Source of the DNA: Seriola aureovittata
Lineage: Eukaryota > Chordata > Actinopteri > Carangiformes > Carangidae
Assembly (NCBI RefSeq): GCF_021018895.1
Contig: NC_079375.1
Location: 5,739,060-5,803,059 of the forward strand
DNA length: 64,000 bases
Reading direction: 5' to 3'
In this document: positions 10,900 through 24,150 of the stretch, one piece after another
Position numbering within the stretch: the first letter of the stretch is position 1
How the letters are laid out: every line of letters starts with the position of its first letter
Notes under the pieces: model-generated
Told to the model about the DNA's origin: nothing
Database searches by the model: none
What the model saw: the letters and a program-made list of their open reading frames with translations, nothing else
Made by a program: the position numbers and the translations under genes

Positions 10900-13469
10900 A
10901 AGTACAGGACCAGAATACCGAGTACACTGTGTCCTGCACGTCCCAGTTAATAACCAAGTATTGTCTATTCTATCTACAGTATATCTATGTGGTCAGAACA
11001 CATCACACCATCTTTTTTCATGTTGCTCATATGTTCTTTTGTGTTAACTGTGAATCTGGTTTCATTCAAAGAGAATAAAATATGTCTCATGTAACTGCAG
11101 CCAGTGATGTGTTTAAAGGGGTTTTATGACCGTAGCTCGACTGATGTCTGGAGTCCAGACTGGATCAGATCTCAGGTTCTTTCACAGCGACACAATGACT
11201 GCCTTGCTCACGGGCTCTTCAGCACCTCATCAGAGGATTCAATGACTGAGATTCAACCTTGATAAACGTGAGAGAGAGAGACAGAGAATAAGTGTGTTTA
11301 TGTGTGGGTCTCCCTGAGGAGCTGCATTCACCAGCTGAACACACAGCTCCTGTGTCCTGTCTCACTTCATTGACCTGCTGCCAGCAGATGAAACCTGCTC
11401 ACTCTTTTATTTCTAAACAAACGCCTTGAAGGCGGACGTGTCGGACAAAAACTGCCTTTATTCCTCTCCGTCTATCTCTTAGCTCCCTCTTTTCCATGTT
11501 GGAATATGTTACATTATAGTCATCTGAATATCTTTGTTCCTCTCACTCTCTGTCTCCTCTTTTCTTATTACCTTTCACTCTGTCCCTTATCTTTTCTTTC
11601 TCTGCACCTCTTATTCCTGCACGCCTGGAACACATCACTGCACCTGACAGCAGTGTGAATGCATTGAAAGTCTTTGTTACCTCTCTGATCTGTTTGGAGA
11701 CCACTTTTTTCAACTGAGTCCCATTCTCCAGAAAAGTGCTGAAATTACCTCCTGGATGTCTCTTCAAACAGCAGAGTTTGTGTGATGAGGTTGGAATACT
11801 CCTTATATTCTTTCCTAGCTATGAGCATTTAAAAAAGCCGGAGTACAGTATAATATGGCTCTGTTCCAGAAGTAAGAAAACTGCATTCAAAATCCCATTG
11901 ACATGTAGCAGTATGTTGTGTGGCTTGCTTCATATGTTTGGCTATGTTTGCTTATTAGCTGCCTTTAATGAACAGCATTTCCCAATAAGTCCTGGACATA
12001 AGCTCTAACCCTGCTAATGCTGCATTCACGTCATATCAGAGTTACCATAAATACCCACTTATAAATAACGCTCATATCAACATCCCAGTCATAATTATGA
12101 TTGGGAAAATCTAATTTTTCTGAAACCTGTGATACATTAGACTTGACACTACAAGGTACAGCTGAAGTCACTTGTTAATGGTATTTAAACACTGAAATGT
12201 AATGGATATAGTGCAATAAGAACAAGCCCTGTCATCAGCTTTCCCATCATTACCTCGCCTCCTACATGACATGAAACCAGCACAAACATCCAATTGAAAA
12301 GACATCGTTTACTCCACATGCCCTCGTTGGAGCATTATCTAGAGGTATCCAAGCTAGCCATAATACAAGCTGTTGTAGCCTAATGTGTTACAAATACAAC
12401 ATCTAGGTGACTTCACTGTTTCGTTTTGCCAAGTGTATATTTGACTCTTTTTACTTTTATTTTTGTGCATATGATTTAATAATTTTGTTGTACAATGTAA
12501 AAGTACCCTGTACAGGTGTGACCACTGGTGGCGATATGGAGCAATGTTTTTATATCCAAAATATTTTGGGGCAGAAGAAAATCATTTAATTTGTTATGTT
12601 AGATACTGTCATTAAAGTTTCACAGTTGCTCCCAGCAAACTTTGTTACTAGTCTAATCCCCCCATGCTCCAGACAGACAGTTAAGGACAGGCAGTGCTGT
12701 GTGGGCAGGAGTTAGTGGGTAAAGGTCATGACTGAGACAAATAATTAATGATTGTTTTGCTTCTGAAACACCTTCTACTTTTCTGAGGATGAGGTTATTT
12801 TAATTCCTCCTCCCACAGAAGAAGTCATCTCTCTCGTCAGAGCTGCTGCAAACTTCTCAGCTGCTTAATTAGAAAGACATTTATCTGTCTCAAAGTCTGT
12901 TCAGTCCTAGAATAATCTCCTCTAATAAGTCAGTATAATGGGTTTACATCACCTCAAGAAGTTTATGTCAAGTCAGTTTTGTTTGTTAAGTTTATGTACT
13001 CTCTAAAACTCATTTGTTACATTTCCAATACATGTTTATGTCAAATGCGTGCTGCATTTACGTCCATCATCTGGATGTGTTTACCATACATCCAGTTCTG
13101 TATAATTTACATCAGCTCAGTGTAAGTCACTTAGTGCCTGGACAGTCAGATCAATGTAAATCCACAGAACTGACAGTGTGAACGATAAGCAGCCAAAGTG
13201 TAAATGCCTCTAACAGCTCTGTCAATATGTCCAGCAGTGAAGAAGATTTCACATTAACAGTGATGTTGTGGTTGGAGACAACCAGGCCTCAACAATAGAC
13301 TTCAAATCAGGTTAGGAAACATCTGAATTATCAGCAGATAGAATTTACTCAGACAACTCATTTATTCATGACAACTGAGCGGTTGACTCTGAAAAAAAAA
13401 ATAGTAAGTGGTATGTTTTTCCTTGGTGCATCACACACTCAAACTTTTTTCCCATGAAGCACTTTAAGA
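10900..13469. other. No gene recognised
   Basis: Long stretch without a recognised repeat. It has a short GA run at 11270-11288 and a pyrimidine-rich part at 11455-11610. Several open frames of 60-100 codons show no domain. Confidence 0.5.
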
Positions 13470-13706
13470 AGCTATTTGTAAGTTTTACTATATTAGCCAA
13501 TGTTAGCATTAACAGCTGTTTACTTACCAGTCCAGAAGTAACGTTGCAAGTTCAGCATCAAACTTAATTCCTTTACTTGTCATCAGCCGCTGTCACAGCT
13601 TTTCTTCTACTGAAGTTAGCATGCTAATCAGCTAGCTAGTTCCAATACCGAGTCATCGTAATTTTAAAGTGGGCGATGTAGCATTAAAACTTACAGATAG
13701 CTCCTT
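13470..13706 (+). mobile_element. MITE, family G copy 2 with TIRs
   Basis: The left end reads AAGCTATTTGTAAGTTTTAC and the right end, reverse complemented, GGAGCTATCTGTAAGTTTTA: about 18 bases of TIR. It is flanked on both sides by TTTAA, a possible TSD. The interior includes 'gttagcattaacagctgttt' and 'actgaagttagcatgctaat'. About 235 bases, non-coding. Confidence 0.65.
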
Positions 13707-13839
13707 TAATAATTTTAATTTATTTTATTAAGACAAAGCTTTGTGTATTTGTGTGAACCAGGCCTCGTCTCCCTAAATGGGGACACATGGTAAAACTTTG
13801 GTTCACACACAAACAAATGTTTCCCCTCTGTTTCCGTGG

Positions 13840-14565
13840 TGAGTGCACGCACCACACTGGACATTTGTTCATACATCATACCCCTCCCCTACAATAACAT
13901 AAAAGAAATGCACCACACATATAGTGTCGTTAGTAAGGTTTATTTCATTTTACCATTGTTTGCTTGTGGTTCGCTCCTTCTCTCCTCCTAGGGCTAACCG
14001 GAGCAAATGAAGTGGGCTGTCTTATATAGTGGTGGCAGCTTCCTGTTGGGCAGGTTCATTCCATTGTTCCCTGAGTGGTAGGGGGTTTTTGCCTTGACCT
14101 TTAATTGACTGCTTATTTTTGGTGATTTATTATTGATTGAAGAATGTTTGATGGGGGAATGTATTAAATTATGTGTATTTGTTTTGGGGGTCTATTGTGG
14201 TCCCTTTTGCAGAGGTAGTTGGTGGAGCAGAATATTAATCTGTGATTTAATTGGGAGTTGGTTGGGCTGGGGAGGAGCTTAGTGTATATAGTGCCCAGGC
14301 CAACACCAAGTTAGAGAGAGAGTGAGTGACTCACGCCAGAGCTAGCACATTGTGGGTGTGATTTGAGTGTGGATTTTCTCGGGTATTTTCTCGGGTATTT
14401 TCTCGGGTATTTTCGCGGGTATTTTCTCGGGTATTTTCTCCTTTATTATAATTGACACTTGTGTTTTGTACACTGTAAATAAATGCACAGCTTAACAGCA
14501 GTTTGCGACTCCAGCCATCATTCTTCAACAACAAGAATCCCATGTTTGTTTGACAATTTGTATTT
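13840..14565. mobile_element. LTR-like / promoter-like block with a minisatellite
   Basis: On + there is GTATATAGTGCC at 14284, then 'ccaacaccaagttag', a 12-base minisatellite, and 'gtaaataaatgcacagc' near 14480, an arrangement like promoter, R and polyA signal of a solo LTR. On - there is CTATATAAGACAGCCC at about 14031 and AATAAACC at 13944, facing the other way. No LTR pair, primer-binding site or TSD was established. Alternatives are two unrelated LTR pieces or a non-coding transcript promoter. Confidence 0.3.
14373..14440. repeat. 12-base minisatellite, unit GGGTATTTTCTC
   Basis: Five full GGGTATTTTCTC units (one with CGC for CTC) start at 14381, 14393, 14405, 14417 and 14429, preceded by a partial unit. 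Because 12 is a multiple of three, the minus strand reads as a repeated ENTR tetrapeptide inside a 70-codon open frame. That frame is probably fortuitous. Confidence 0.95.
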
Positions 14566-16740
14566 AATAAATTAGACTAGACAAAATTTTAGTCTTTAAA
14601 ATGATTTTTTCCTTCTTTTATTTTTGGGTAACAGTTAAAAAAAGCAGCTGTATTCTTTCTTTTACATTTAGTTTTTTCTTAGTGTAAAACACTTAAAACC
14701 TTTTCACACAAAAAGTGCAGCTCTGTCTATTTATGGATGTTCTTTGTACTTTCCATTTTGTTTTTATTGCCAACTAAATGCACTTGAATGCATGACATGA
14801 TGTAGGCTACTTGTGGTTTTCAATCTCTGAAGTAGAAGCTTATGAGGTACAATTAGCCAGCAGGGCCATTAGCCTGCCAGTCAGGCCTTGACGAGTTGAG
14901 TTGGCGGGGGCCTTTGGCTGTTTTTTCATTGCAATGTCTAATGAGGCTTGTCAGGGCCAAGGGCAGCTCAGCTGATACGAGAAAACCACACGATTTATTT
15001 CTTTGAAACTACAGTCAGAGATGACAAATTATGTCTGCTGATGAAAATACGTCAGGAGAAAATAATGTTCTTATCTTTTGGTGAAACATAGGATAATGGT
15101 CTTCAGTAAAAAAAAAAGAAAAAAAGAAGAGATGCACAAATTTAGAACAAACTTTTAGACAGTGATACTAACTCAGCTCATAAGACAGAGGCCTTCTCTG
15201 TCTACAGTGGAAATCAATGAGGGATAGGAGGTATTTTTTAAAACGTGTATTTCAACCTTCAACTCAGCAAAACAGTCTCAGCAATTAACACACTTTCCAT
15301 CACTTAGTTCAAAGGTGATTGAGTCTCTTTTGTCACATATCAGCCTTTGGAAGGAACTGAAACGAAAGGATTGGATTTAATTTACAAGGATTCTTTGTGC
15401 GTTTAGGATTAGCATAATTCAGGAGGTCGAGGCTAAAGAGGATGTTTGAATGGCCCGATTTCTACTTTGTTTTATCAAAGGTCAGTAAACAGGATGCGAG
15501 GACAAACTGCCTGGACCCGACCTCTGATATCTGGGCAACAGATTCCCAGCAGAGTAATCATTGAAAACACACACGCAAACACACGAATCATTAAGCTCTT
15601 ATTAGCAGCATCACTAAAAGCTGTCCACATCAATAGTAGGTTCTGGCTTTGGGCCATGTAGCCTCTACAAACCTGCGACACACAGGTTGATATTTAGGAT
15701 TTACAGCAGGAATTCACTTCTCAAAGGAAGTGAATTACTAGCCTGAAGATGTGAGGAAGCAAAGCGGCCACAAACAAGATAATAGCTGTGTGTTAGTGAG
15801 GGAGTCAAGGCGCTGACCATTCTTTCAGGTACGAGGCTCCGGTTCGCTGTGATGTCAGTGTTTTTATCTCCCTCATTCTCATTCCAGACGAGACGCTCAG
15901 ACTGTGTCAAATGGGTGATAATTACACAGAGCTGAAAGAGTCCCACTTATTCAGGCAATGTGATGTGACTGAGCCCGGTCCAAATCTGCTGATGGGAAGC
16001 GCGGTTGGACAGCAGTGGCCCACAATCCACTGCTCTGTTTGATTAGAGCGGCAGACTGGAATGCCTGCGCTGTGAGCCAATTATCTCTGTGATCCCAGTC
16101 TTCACTGTTTAACTTAATAGATATTGTGGAGAATCACCTTTTGCCTTCTATTGATGATTGATAATTGATCTGATCATAGGACAATATTCCTCTATAACAA
16201 GTGTTAGAAAGCCAATCAGAGGGTGTTTTCTGTGCATTCGCTCTTTATTTCCTGATGATCTGAAGATCACCTTGAAATCCTTAAACCTGCAAAAAACTGA
16301 AATTTCTTATCACCTTATTATGTGTTAGCAAGCAGTGTGTGTGCTATTTACACATGCAGCAGACACAGGTGAACATTAGAATTCATTTGGAGTTGTGTTT
16401 CTGGACACCTGATGAATGTAAGTCTAATATTCACTCTGTTTTTGGTCCACACAGAATAAATGAGTCTTTAGCAGCTGAATGTTCTGCTATGTTCACCAGC
16501 TAGTTGCTAACATACTTTAGCTTTATTGGCTGAAGGCTGGAAACAAAACAGTAAAGCTGTGAGCAAACCATTGTGTAGACCTGACAGGAACTGTGTAGCT
16601 GTAGATTATTATCTGACTATCTTGTCACTACATCATATGCAATCTTTAAATCTGCAGGTGCAGCAGGAAATGTCTGTTTAAGAGATGGAACGTCAAACCT
16701 GGGAACACTAAACTGAAGACACTATTCATTCTTTTATTAT
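14566..16740. other. No gene recognised
   Basis: Includes comparatively GC-balanced, repeat-poor stretches at about 14860-14960 and 15945-16100 that could be conserved non-coding sequence, but nothing here proves it. Confidence 0.45.
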
Positions 16741-17000
16741 TTAAAGGGTCACTTCACCCAAAGGTGATTTTTTCTTTGGGAGAAACAAATTGGCTTATCC
16801 AGAGCAAAGAGGAAGCAGTTGTTTTTTTTGTTTTTTTTAAAAGATGAAGATTGAATTTTGTTTAGAAAATTAAGTGAACACCACAAATCAAATTCCATTT
16901 ACCCCATTGTTTCTAAAAGGAACAGAGGTGGAAATCTCAGACAAATAAAACCACATAAAACCACTCTGCATTCTGTGATTTGGCTGAACTGGCCCTTTAA
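16741..17000. mobile_element. MITE with exact TTAA flanks
   Basis: TTAA then AGGGTCACTTCACCCAAA on the left; the right end reverse complemented is TTAA then AGGGCCAGTTCAGCCAAA. The TIRs match at 15 of 18 positions and the TTAA TSD is intact, as for piggyBac-type mobilisation. The interior (252 bases) is non-coding. Confidence 0.8.
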
Positions 17001-18429
17001 TGCTTATAGTGAAAGAGGTTTGCAAGAGGGCAGACTTTATTCCAGTGTCACCCAAACGAGCTCTTAATTACTGAACACAGCAGTCATTTAATCACAATTA
17101 AGATTCTGAACTGCTGTATGCCAACACAACAGTGTCAGTTTTCACTTCAATATTTATTCATTATAGAAAGAGACAGAGAAAAAAACATGATGTAGTGTGA
17201 GATTTTTCTCTTTGGTCGGGTCAGGGCATTAATTCATTCTGCCGTGACAAAATGGGAATATTAAGCAGCTAATTAGTCTTGGCAGAACATAAATGAGTGT
17301 AACTATGAATAAATGACCCACTGAATCACTGCTGCTACTTAACACCTTTGAGGAGAATTAAAATGTGTTTTCAGGTTGCACGAGACAAAGCGGTAAAACA
17401 GAGGGAAGATATAAAAGAAGAAAACCAGTTACACACCTTTATGATCTCGTTAAATCTCTACATCCAATCAGAAATCTGATTATTATATTACCACATTATT
17501 TGCCTTCCCGCCCCTAAAGCAGAAATCATCCATTAACCCTTTGAACCTGCAGCCACTGAAGCACAAACAGCTCCGCTCTGATTCAGCAGAGTCATTAGCG
17601 TCTCCATTAACTCCACATTCAGCAGCTCAGCTCCTGTAGGCAACAACTCAAACAGCCCGTGGACTAAAAAAAGCATGTCTGCAGTTACTGAAAAAGATCA
17701 TTTACAGCAGAGTAAATCACTTCTTCCAAATATTCAGCTTGGAGAGTCACAGTTCAAATACAGCTGTGCAGGTCAAACATTAAGATACTGACTCAACATT
17801 TGATTGGTGACATTTTGATGGTAAGCGCTGAGACAGTCCTGCGCTCTGAAGAACGGAGCAGCTTGCCCATAAAAATACTGAATTGTCTGATGATTGCATG
17901 ACCTTTAGTGGGAAGGTGCTGATGGGAAATGAGGTGTTTAACTTATTCTGTGTCAGTCTGAGCATTAGTGTCAGTGTAGATTGAGTCTGACCTTTGACTG
18001 GGCCTGAGCAGGAATTTGACATGAGGTTTAAAAAAAGGGAGCTGACAGATTTACACTCAAGTGTTGTTCTACATGGAAACAGCTGTACAAGGTTTCATCA
18101 TCCAAGGCTTTATTACATATTGTTCAGTTTGGCGTTACATATTTAATGATGGACGACACGGAGGATGTAGACCTTTTAGCTTAAACCACCTGAACCTTAC
18201 AGAACATCTAAAAAGTGTTTTTTATAATCTCCAAGATTCTATCACATGCAGTCAAAAGTGTTTCTGATGTTCCACAGGATATCATGATCTACTCTCACCA
18301 TTTTTATTGATATGTTTGATCAATATTTGTTATATTAACAGTGAATCACGTTACTGTATGTAATGTGAAAGAGGGCACCATGGTGATGAACTCAGAACTA
18401 ACAGTTTCGTCCTATGGCACATTCATTCT
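17001..18429. other. No gene recognised
   Basis: AT-rich, repeat-poor sequence. The part around 17215-17340 holds several TAAT-type words (homeodomain-like cores), but that is weak evidence of function. Confidence 0.45.
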
Positions 18430-18775
18430 CTCACAGTTGTAGAAACCAAACCAAAGCTAAAAGACGAGCTTACAGCAGATGGCCAGAAACATGACTCCAG
18501 ATGTAAAAAGGGCAACTGTTAGCTAACACATTAGCTTGTTAACATTTGTATTCAGCCAGATGAATGTGTGTTAATGTATAAGTTATTGTGACAAACCAAC
18601 GGAGAATCATCACTAACTGTGCAGCTGTTTTAGCTCGTTGCAATGTTACGTTATCAGTGTTGTTTCCGGATGCAGCAGACAGGCAGCAACTAGCCACTGA
18701 GCATATAGATAATTCAGCGGCTGGAAAGACAGATATGTGCAGGTTTCATTTGAAATGTTTTCTGTCCATTTAAAA
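18430..18775 (+). repeat. Dispersed repeat, family E copy 2 (3' half)
   Basis: Starts in 'agctaaaagacgagcttacagc' and 'ggccagaaacatgactcc', where the 55.4 kb copy ends, and extends through 'gtattcagccagatgaat' and 'gtgttaatgtataagttat' to about 18770. Confidence 0.5.
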
Positions 18776-20980
18776 GGTGTGAATAATGTTTCAGAGGCTT
18801 TTAAGTCGAGAAAAGAATAAAAGCTGACCTCTTGAAGATGCTCACTATACTGTAAGATGCAATGATACTGTGCTCACATCAGCTGTGACATCAGCTTGAG
18901 AATAACGTGAACTTTCATCTTGTAGAAATGTGTTTGTAAGGGATAAGAGTTTGTGTAGGCTATATCTGAAGTTGAAGAACTGAAGTGGAGCTAAAAGCAG
19001 ATTTAATATTGGACTCAACATTCTGGAAGTTAACACAAACTCGACTCAGGCTGAATGTTAATGCAGCTCCAGCTTGATGCTTCAATTGGCCATTGTTGTG
19101 GCTGCAAATGTGCAATGAGCTCAGTAGTGATATGTGCTGGTCATATCAGCTTGTTTGTCACATTTCCTGTTGCTTTTGTTGATATCTTCTCCTGTTGGAA
19201 GCTGATTCTCAGGGTTTTTGTAATAGAAGAAGATTGTTGCATAGAAACGTCCTCATCTGTTGTGGAATTGAAGTCAAAGTTTGTTTTGTTGAAGACCTGA
19301 AACACATCAGCTGTGGATGGACCAACAACATGTGGCATCTTTTCTCCTCTTTCTCTGCCTCTCTCTCTCTCTCTCTCTCTCAGTGTTCAGTAATGGATGT
19401 TTACATGGAGGCAGAAGTAGTTTGCTCAGATCAGCCCTGCTGCTGTCAACAGGAGATCAGTGGATGTGAAACAAGTGTCAGCTGTGACAGGAAGAAACCC
19501 TGCAGAGGAAAATGACCAACACTGACAGGAAGAACGACAGTGGAAGATTGACATGAAGAAGAGAGAGAAAGAGCTGATGGACAGAGAGACAGGTGGAGAG
19601 AGACGGACAGAAGTTGGACATTATAGGCAGAGAGGACGAGAGGCAGAGGAGGACATTTTCAAATGAGACGCAGAATCCTAATCTAAATGGAGAATGTAGC
19701 CTGAGGCAGCGCTAAATGCATTAAGAGTTAGTGAAGAGCAGGAAATTATGTTATTACCAAGAAGTGTGAAGCAGGTTATTAGAAATTCATACTAGTCCAA
19801 ATGTATATGTGAGCAGTTTCCTTTTTTATAGGTTGGAGCCCTGAGTCCAGAACAGCAGCACTGCAGTATTTTATAAAACGACTCCAACCGCCCTGTGGAA
19901 CGAAACCCTCAGACCAGACCAGCAACTGACTTTTAAGATATTTTTAGATTTTACAGTGTGGTTGCACCAAAACTGAAATTTACTTGCATGATATGGTGAA
20001 GTTCATCAGTAACGTTTGGGTTTCCAGGTTGGGAAAAATCCATTCATCATTATTACACCACTCTGTCTCTTTGGTTGTGTCTCAAACCTGTTAAATAGAC
20101 ACTTCACCACTTACTTCCTGAAAAGATGCTGCCAAATCCAGTTTAGCAACTTCTTTATCAACATTTACAGCCATCACTTTTGTCTTCCTTTTTTTTTTTT
20201 TTTTACTGTATTGTTTTTGACCTAGCTACTTTCATACCTGTAGTTTGTTTCATTTGGTTCAGACCAAGGAAAAAGAAGTACACATTGTTGAATTTTTGTT
20301 TTGGTCCGTTTCATGTTCACCCAGACTTTTTACAAACAAACCAAGAGGTTTGATGAGAGGTTGTGGTTTACATGAATATACACACAGATCAATAAGACTG
20401 CTATCTGATCAAATTCATGAAGAGCAGATGGATTTATTTGTAGTTTTACTAATTAAGCACAAATCTACTTTGAGTTTGTTCTAAAAGAGTTTGCTTGGAA
20501 GAAGACGGAGATACCCCTTCAGCAAGAGGTCATGGTCTGGTTCTTATTCTGTACCAGCGTTTGATTGACAGACCTAAATTGATCACACTAAAAGGGCAAA
20601 GGCACCAGGTTCCTTTTTTAACAGAATCCAACAGATTAAAAGTAAACACATCCTACAACAGCAACAATCACAGAGCGAGGCAATTCCCAACCCTTCCTCA
20701 ATGGCTGCGTTGTGAATTCATGACTCCTGTTGTTTCTCAGGTGGAAGTCTGTAATATCTATTCATACCATAACATTCAAATGATCTGGGTGCAGATTCTT
20801 AACTCTGAGGTCACAGAATAAGAGCAGCATTTCTTCTAGCAGGGAAAATCCTGAACTGAAATTCACAGAAACTTTTACTTGTGCATTTACACCATTGACC
20901 GGCAGCACAACATGTCTACAGTAGTAACCTTTGAAGGAGAAAATGATCACATTAGCACCCACTGAGCTTTCCTCTTCTAA
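18776..20980. other. No gene recognised; (CT)n at 19357-19381
   Basis: A (CT)n of about 25 bases ends in CAG at 19383 and is followed by purine-rich sequence (19490-19660). Open frames around 19055-19515 carry no recognisable domain. Confidence 0.45.
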
Positions 20981-21630
20981 CATCACACTTCACAGCACCC
21001 CTCGGGGCTCCACAGCTGGATACTAACCTCTTCATTTCCTTTTTGCCACAAATAAATCTACTGACAACTAAAGCCAACCTCTGCACGACCTGCAAGTAAT
21101 TGCTATACCACCAAACTTCCAGCAGCATGTATTTTGTGAGGTCATAGACATAATTTCTTTGTGCTGCTTTCTGGATATTGTCCAGTGGTTAGTTCTCTGT
21201 CCTATTAGGAGGATCACATGGTCTTGTCCTGTCCAGATCTATCTGTGTTCCCAGAGCGCTCAGTAATCTGTAGACAGTCCCTGTGCCCTAATATCAGGTT
21301 TAGTCCGCTGACCCTCTCCTCATCATTTCACACTATCGAGGCAGCTTCTCTCCTTTAGCAGCATTTCGTTCCAGATGAGAGCGGCTGTCAGTCACAGCTG
21401 ACGGGTTGGAGATGCTCAGAGGTTGTCAGGACTCTGAAGCCTCCCGCTGTGAAGCTGAGGGTCTAATATCACGCTTCACAACACCCCTCAGGGCTCCTCA
21501 GCTGGATACGAACCTCCAGAATCAGTCAAACAGTCAGTTGCCCGCTCAGTCATTCATCCAGTCCTGCAGTGAAGCTCTGGGCTAATGTCATGCTCCGCAA
21601 CACTCTCAGTAGCTCACAGTCATGAACATA
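20981..21630. repeat. Local degenerate duplication
   Basis: 'acttcacagcacccctcggg...ctccacagctggatac' at 20986-21026 recurs as 'gcttcacaacacccctcagg...ctcctcagctggatac' at 21473-21509. A third, weaker version ('catgctccgcaacactctca') lies at 21588. The copies are in the same orientation. Confidence 0.6.
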
Positions 21631-24150
21631 GCCAGTTAGCTCATCAGCCAGTAAAAGCAGTGGTTAGGTTAGGCCTGGGGCACCAAACAAACACATCACC
21701 TCAATCTGATGGAATACAATTAGCTCTGTTTTTACTGATCAATCAAAGTGATATAACGAAAGTCAACTAAAACACACTTCTTCCCACAGGATCGTTTCCT
21801 GTTGACAGTGTTCTGTTTTGCACTGCATTGCACAGAGCAGTGATGCTGACCAAAGTTTGGCATGTAGTTGTGAATCCCTCTGTGCACATAAACATCCCTG
21901 CTGTGGCGTTAGTGACATCACTTTATATTGTGGAGTGTAGCAGCGGACCTCTGGCTCCCCAGTAAACCACGCTGCATGTCTTTCTGGACACCAAGATAAG
22001 TGCAGGTACATCTTTTTTTTTTTTGTCCTCTACGTGCATCGTTATTAATTGGAGCTTCAAACAGACATTTCGCAGTCAGGCTGTAGATTGATGTGAGGTC
22101 CCTCCCTCTCTGCCTGCTCCTTGTATGGTTGGTCTGGCTTCTTGGCCTAACTCAAAGAAATTCTTTCAGTTTCACTGGATTCAGACTAGATCCTTTGCCA
22201 TAAATCTGCTTGAATTAAAATGGCCACCCTGCCACTTCACAAACACACCACAGAGTAACTGCACATGGAAGCACTGTCCCTGCAGCAGAATATTTGTTTA
22301 CCACAGTCCATTATCTGATCAATCCTCTATTCACCGCCTGATTAGCCAGCGGTTCTCATAGATTCAGCAGTCAGTGAACACATCTCTGTTGCAGTTGGCT
22401 CTCTGGAAAATCCTGTGAAATTATTCCATCATCTCATCTCTCTTCTATGAAAAACAGAATAGTATAGTATGTCTCTTACTCTATTTCTGAGTGTCACTTA
22501 ACAAATTAGATGTTTTCTTTATTCTGTATTCACCTCAGACGAGAGCGCTAATGAATGAAAACGAGTGATTCATAATGCGTTGTCTGATCCAAATAGATGA
22601 ATTCCCTCAACAAATAAATAAATGGAGGGTAAAGCAAAAAAAAAAAAAAAAGTGTCAGTGGAGGATGATGCAGAAACACATGTTGAGTTTGTTTTAAACT
22701 CAATTCAGGATCCTATTGCCCTTCATACCAGGAGAGATGAAAGGAATATGTACACTGAGGTAAGCTTTTAGATCAACATGACATTTCAGTCAAAGGTGTT
22801 GTGAGGCACTTTGTCACAACTTCTCACCACCTGATCACAGATAAATAAATGATAATAGTATATCTTTCAGATCTCTGATCTCTCTTGAAAGAGGTATTTC
22901 CACTTCTGAGGCTTGTCGGTGTGTCAGAGAAGATAAACCAAATGCAGCTTCTTAATTTCAGACCATTCGATCTATTTTCATGTACATTTTTGCTCCTATC
23001 TGATATTGTGTTGACACATGTCATGTAAGGAAAGTGAGTAGAAATTGGATACAACACTTTAAGAAAGAAGAACAAATCCATTTCTGGGGATGTTCAGCTC
23101 AAATCACATACACTTCAATTTTCATGCTTTATTCAGACATTTCTCTTGGAAGACTGAATAAATTCAAAAAAATATAAATAGCCCTTTTTAAAAAAACATA
23201 AAAGAATTTATCTGATATTTGACAGAAGACAGAAGAGTTTAATTCTGCCTCAAAGTACATGTTAGGTCCTCTACTCCATTTCTTCAGCCCCAGCGCTGCT
23301 GAAGCAGAGCGAGTTGATCTCATGTTAAAACAAGTTTTTCCATCTTCAAAACAAGCAACATTACACAAACCACATACAGACAGCACAGAAGAGATGATAG
23401 AGCTCTGTGACGACTATAAACACAGCCAGTACACCCTAGTAACCACATCCAGTCACCATGGCAACAACCTCATTCATTGTATCAAGCATGGTCACCACAA
23501 GTGCATATTGTACTGCAAGATCAGATATTTTAGCAGAAAACAAATTAAGTTTGGTACGTTGTCGGTAAACATGTTAGTGATCCATTATTCATTCAGTATC
23601 AACACTCCTGTGATTTGCCAGATACGCTAATTAACAACATTTCGTCATTGTGTTAATAGAAAATAAGATCCATTTGGCCTCATGTTTCTGTCATAATGCA
23701 TTTTGCTGTTCCAGATTAGTAACAGTTGTTTTCAGGGGACAGGGTTGTCATCAGCTGAGCGAGATATTTTCTTCAGGACATTACATGTTTATATATTGAG
23801 CATCTTTAAATTCACTTTTTAGGGATGATTAAACTTCACCACTAAGACTTAGGTCTGCTCTAGATTCAGCTGTGGTTTATATTCAGTGTCCCAGTGTCAT
23901 TTAAACTGATTCAGTGTTATTGCACTTCACTGCAAACGAAGGCATTCCTCTGTGCTAAAGTGCTATGCTGCGGTGTGTCGGTCAGATGCTAAACTGATGA
24001 CTTGCTGCTAACATATTTTCCACAAAGTTACCAGTTGGGTCAACTGTCATTATGAACTTCACAAATGAACACTAATCATTTCCAAGCCTACAATTGCATA
24101 AGTGAATGGCTGATATCCAGTGGTGCCAGCATGAGTCTAACTCTTGTGTG
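21631..24150. other. No gene recognised; possible hAT fossil at 23280-23400
   Basis: A T-run lies at 22011-22024 and an A-run at 22636-22651. A 123-codon + frame from 23259 contains SPSAAEAERVDLML, which recalls the conserved P-S-x-A-x-x-E-R-V-F word of hAT transposase C-terminal dimerisation domains. The F is missing and the continuation does not fit, so the match is weak. Confidence 0.35.

Noticed and set aside
14331..14543. 70-codon antisense frame with repeated ENTR
   Set aside because: The repeat is a 12-base minisatellite, which stays in frame by length alone; no start context or homology.
19357..19515. (CT)n followed by CAG as a splice acceptor for an exon
   Set aside because: The following frame is short and cysteine-rich without a family match, and no consensus donor was seen.
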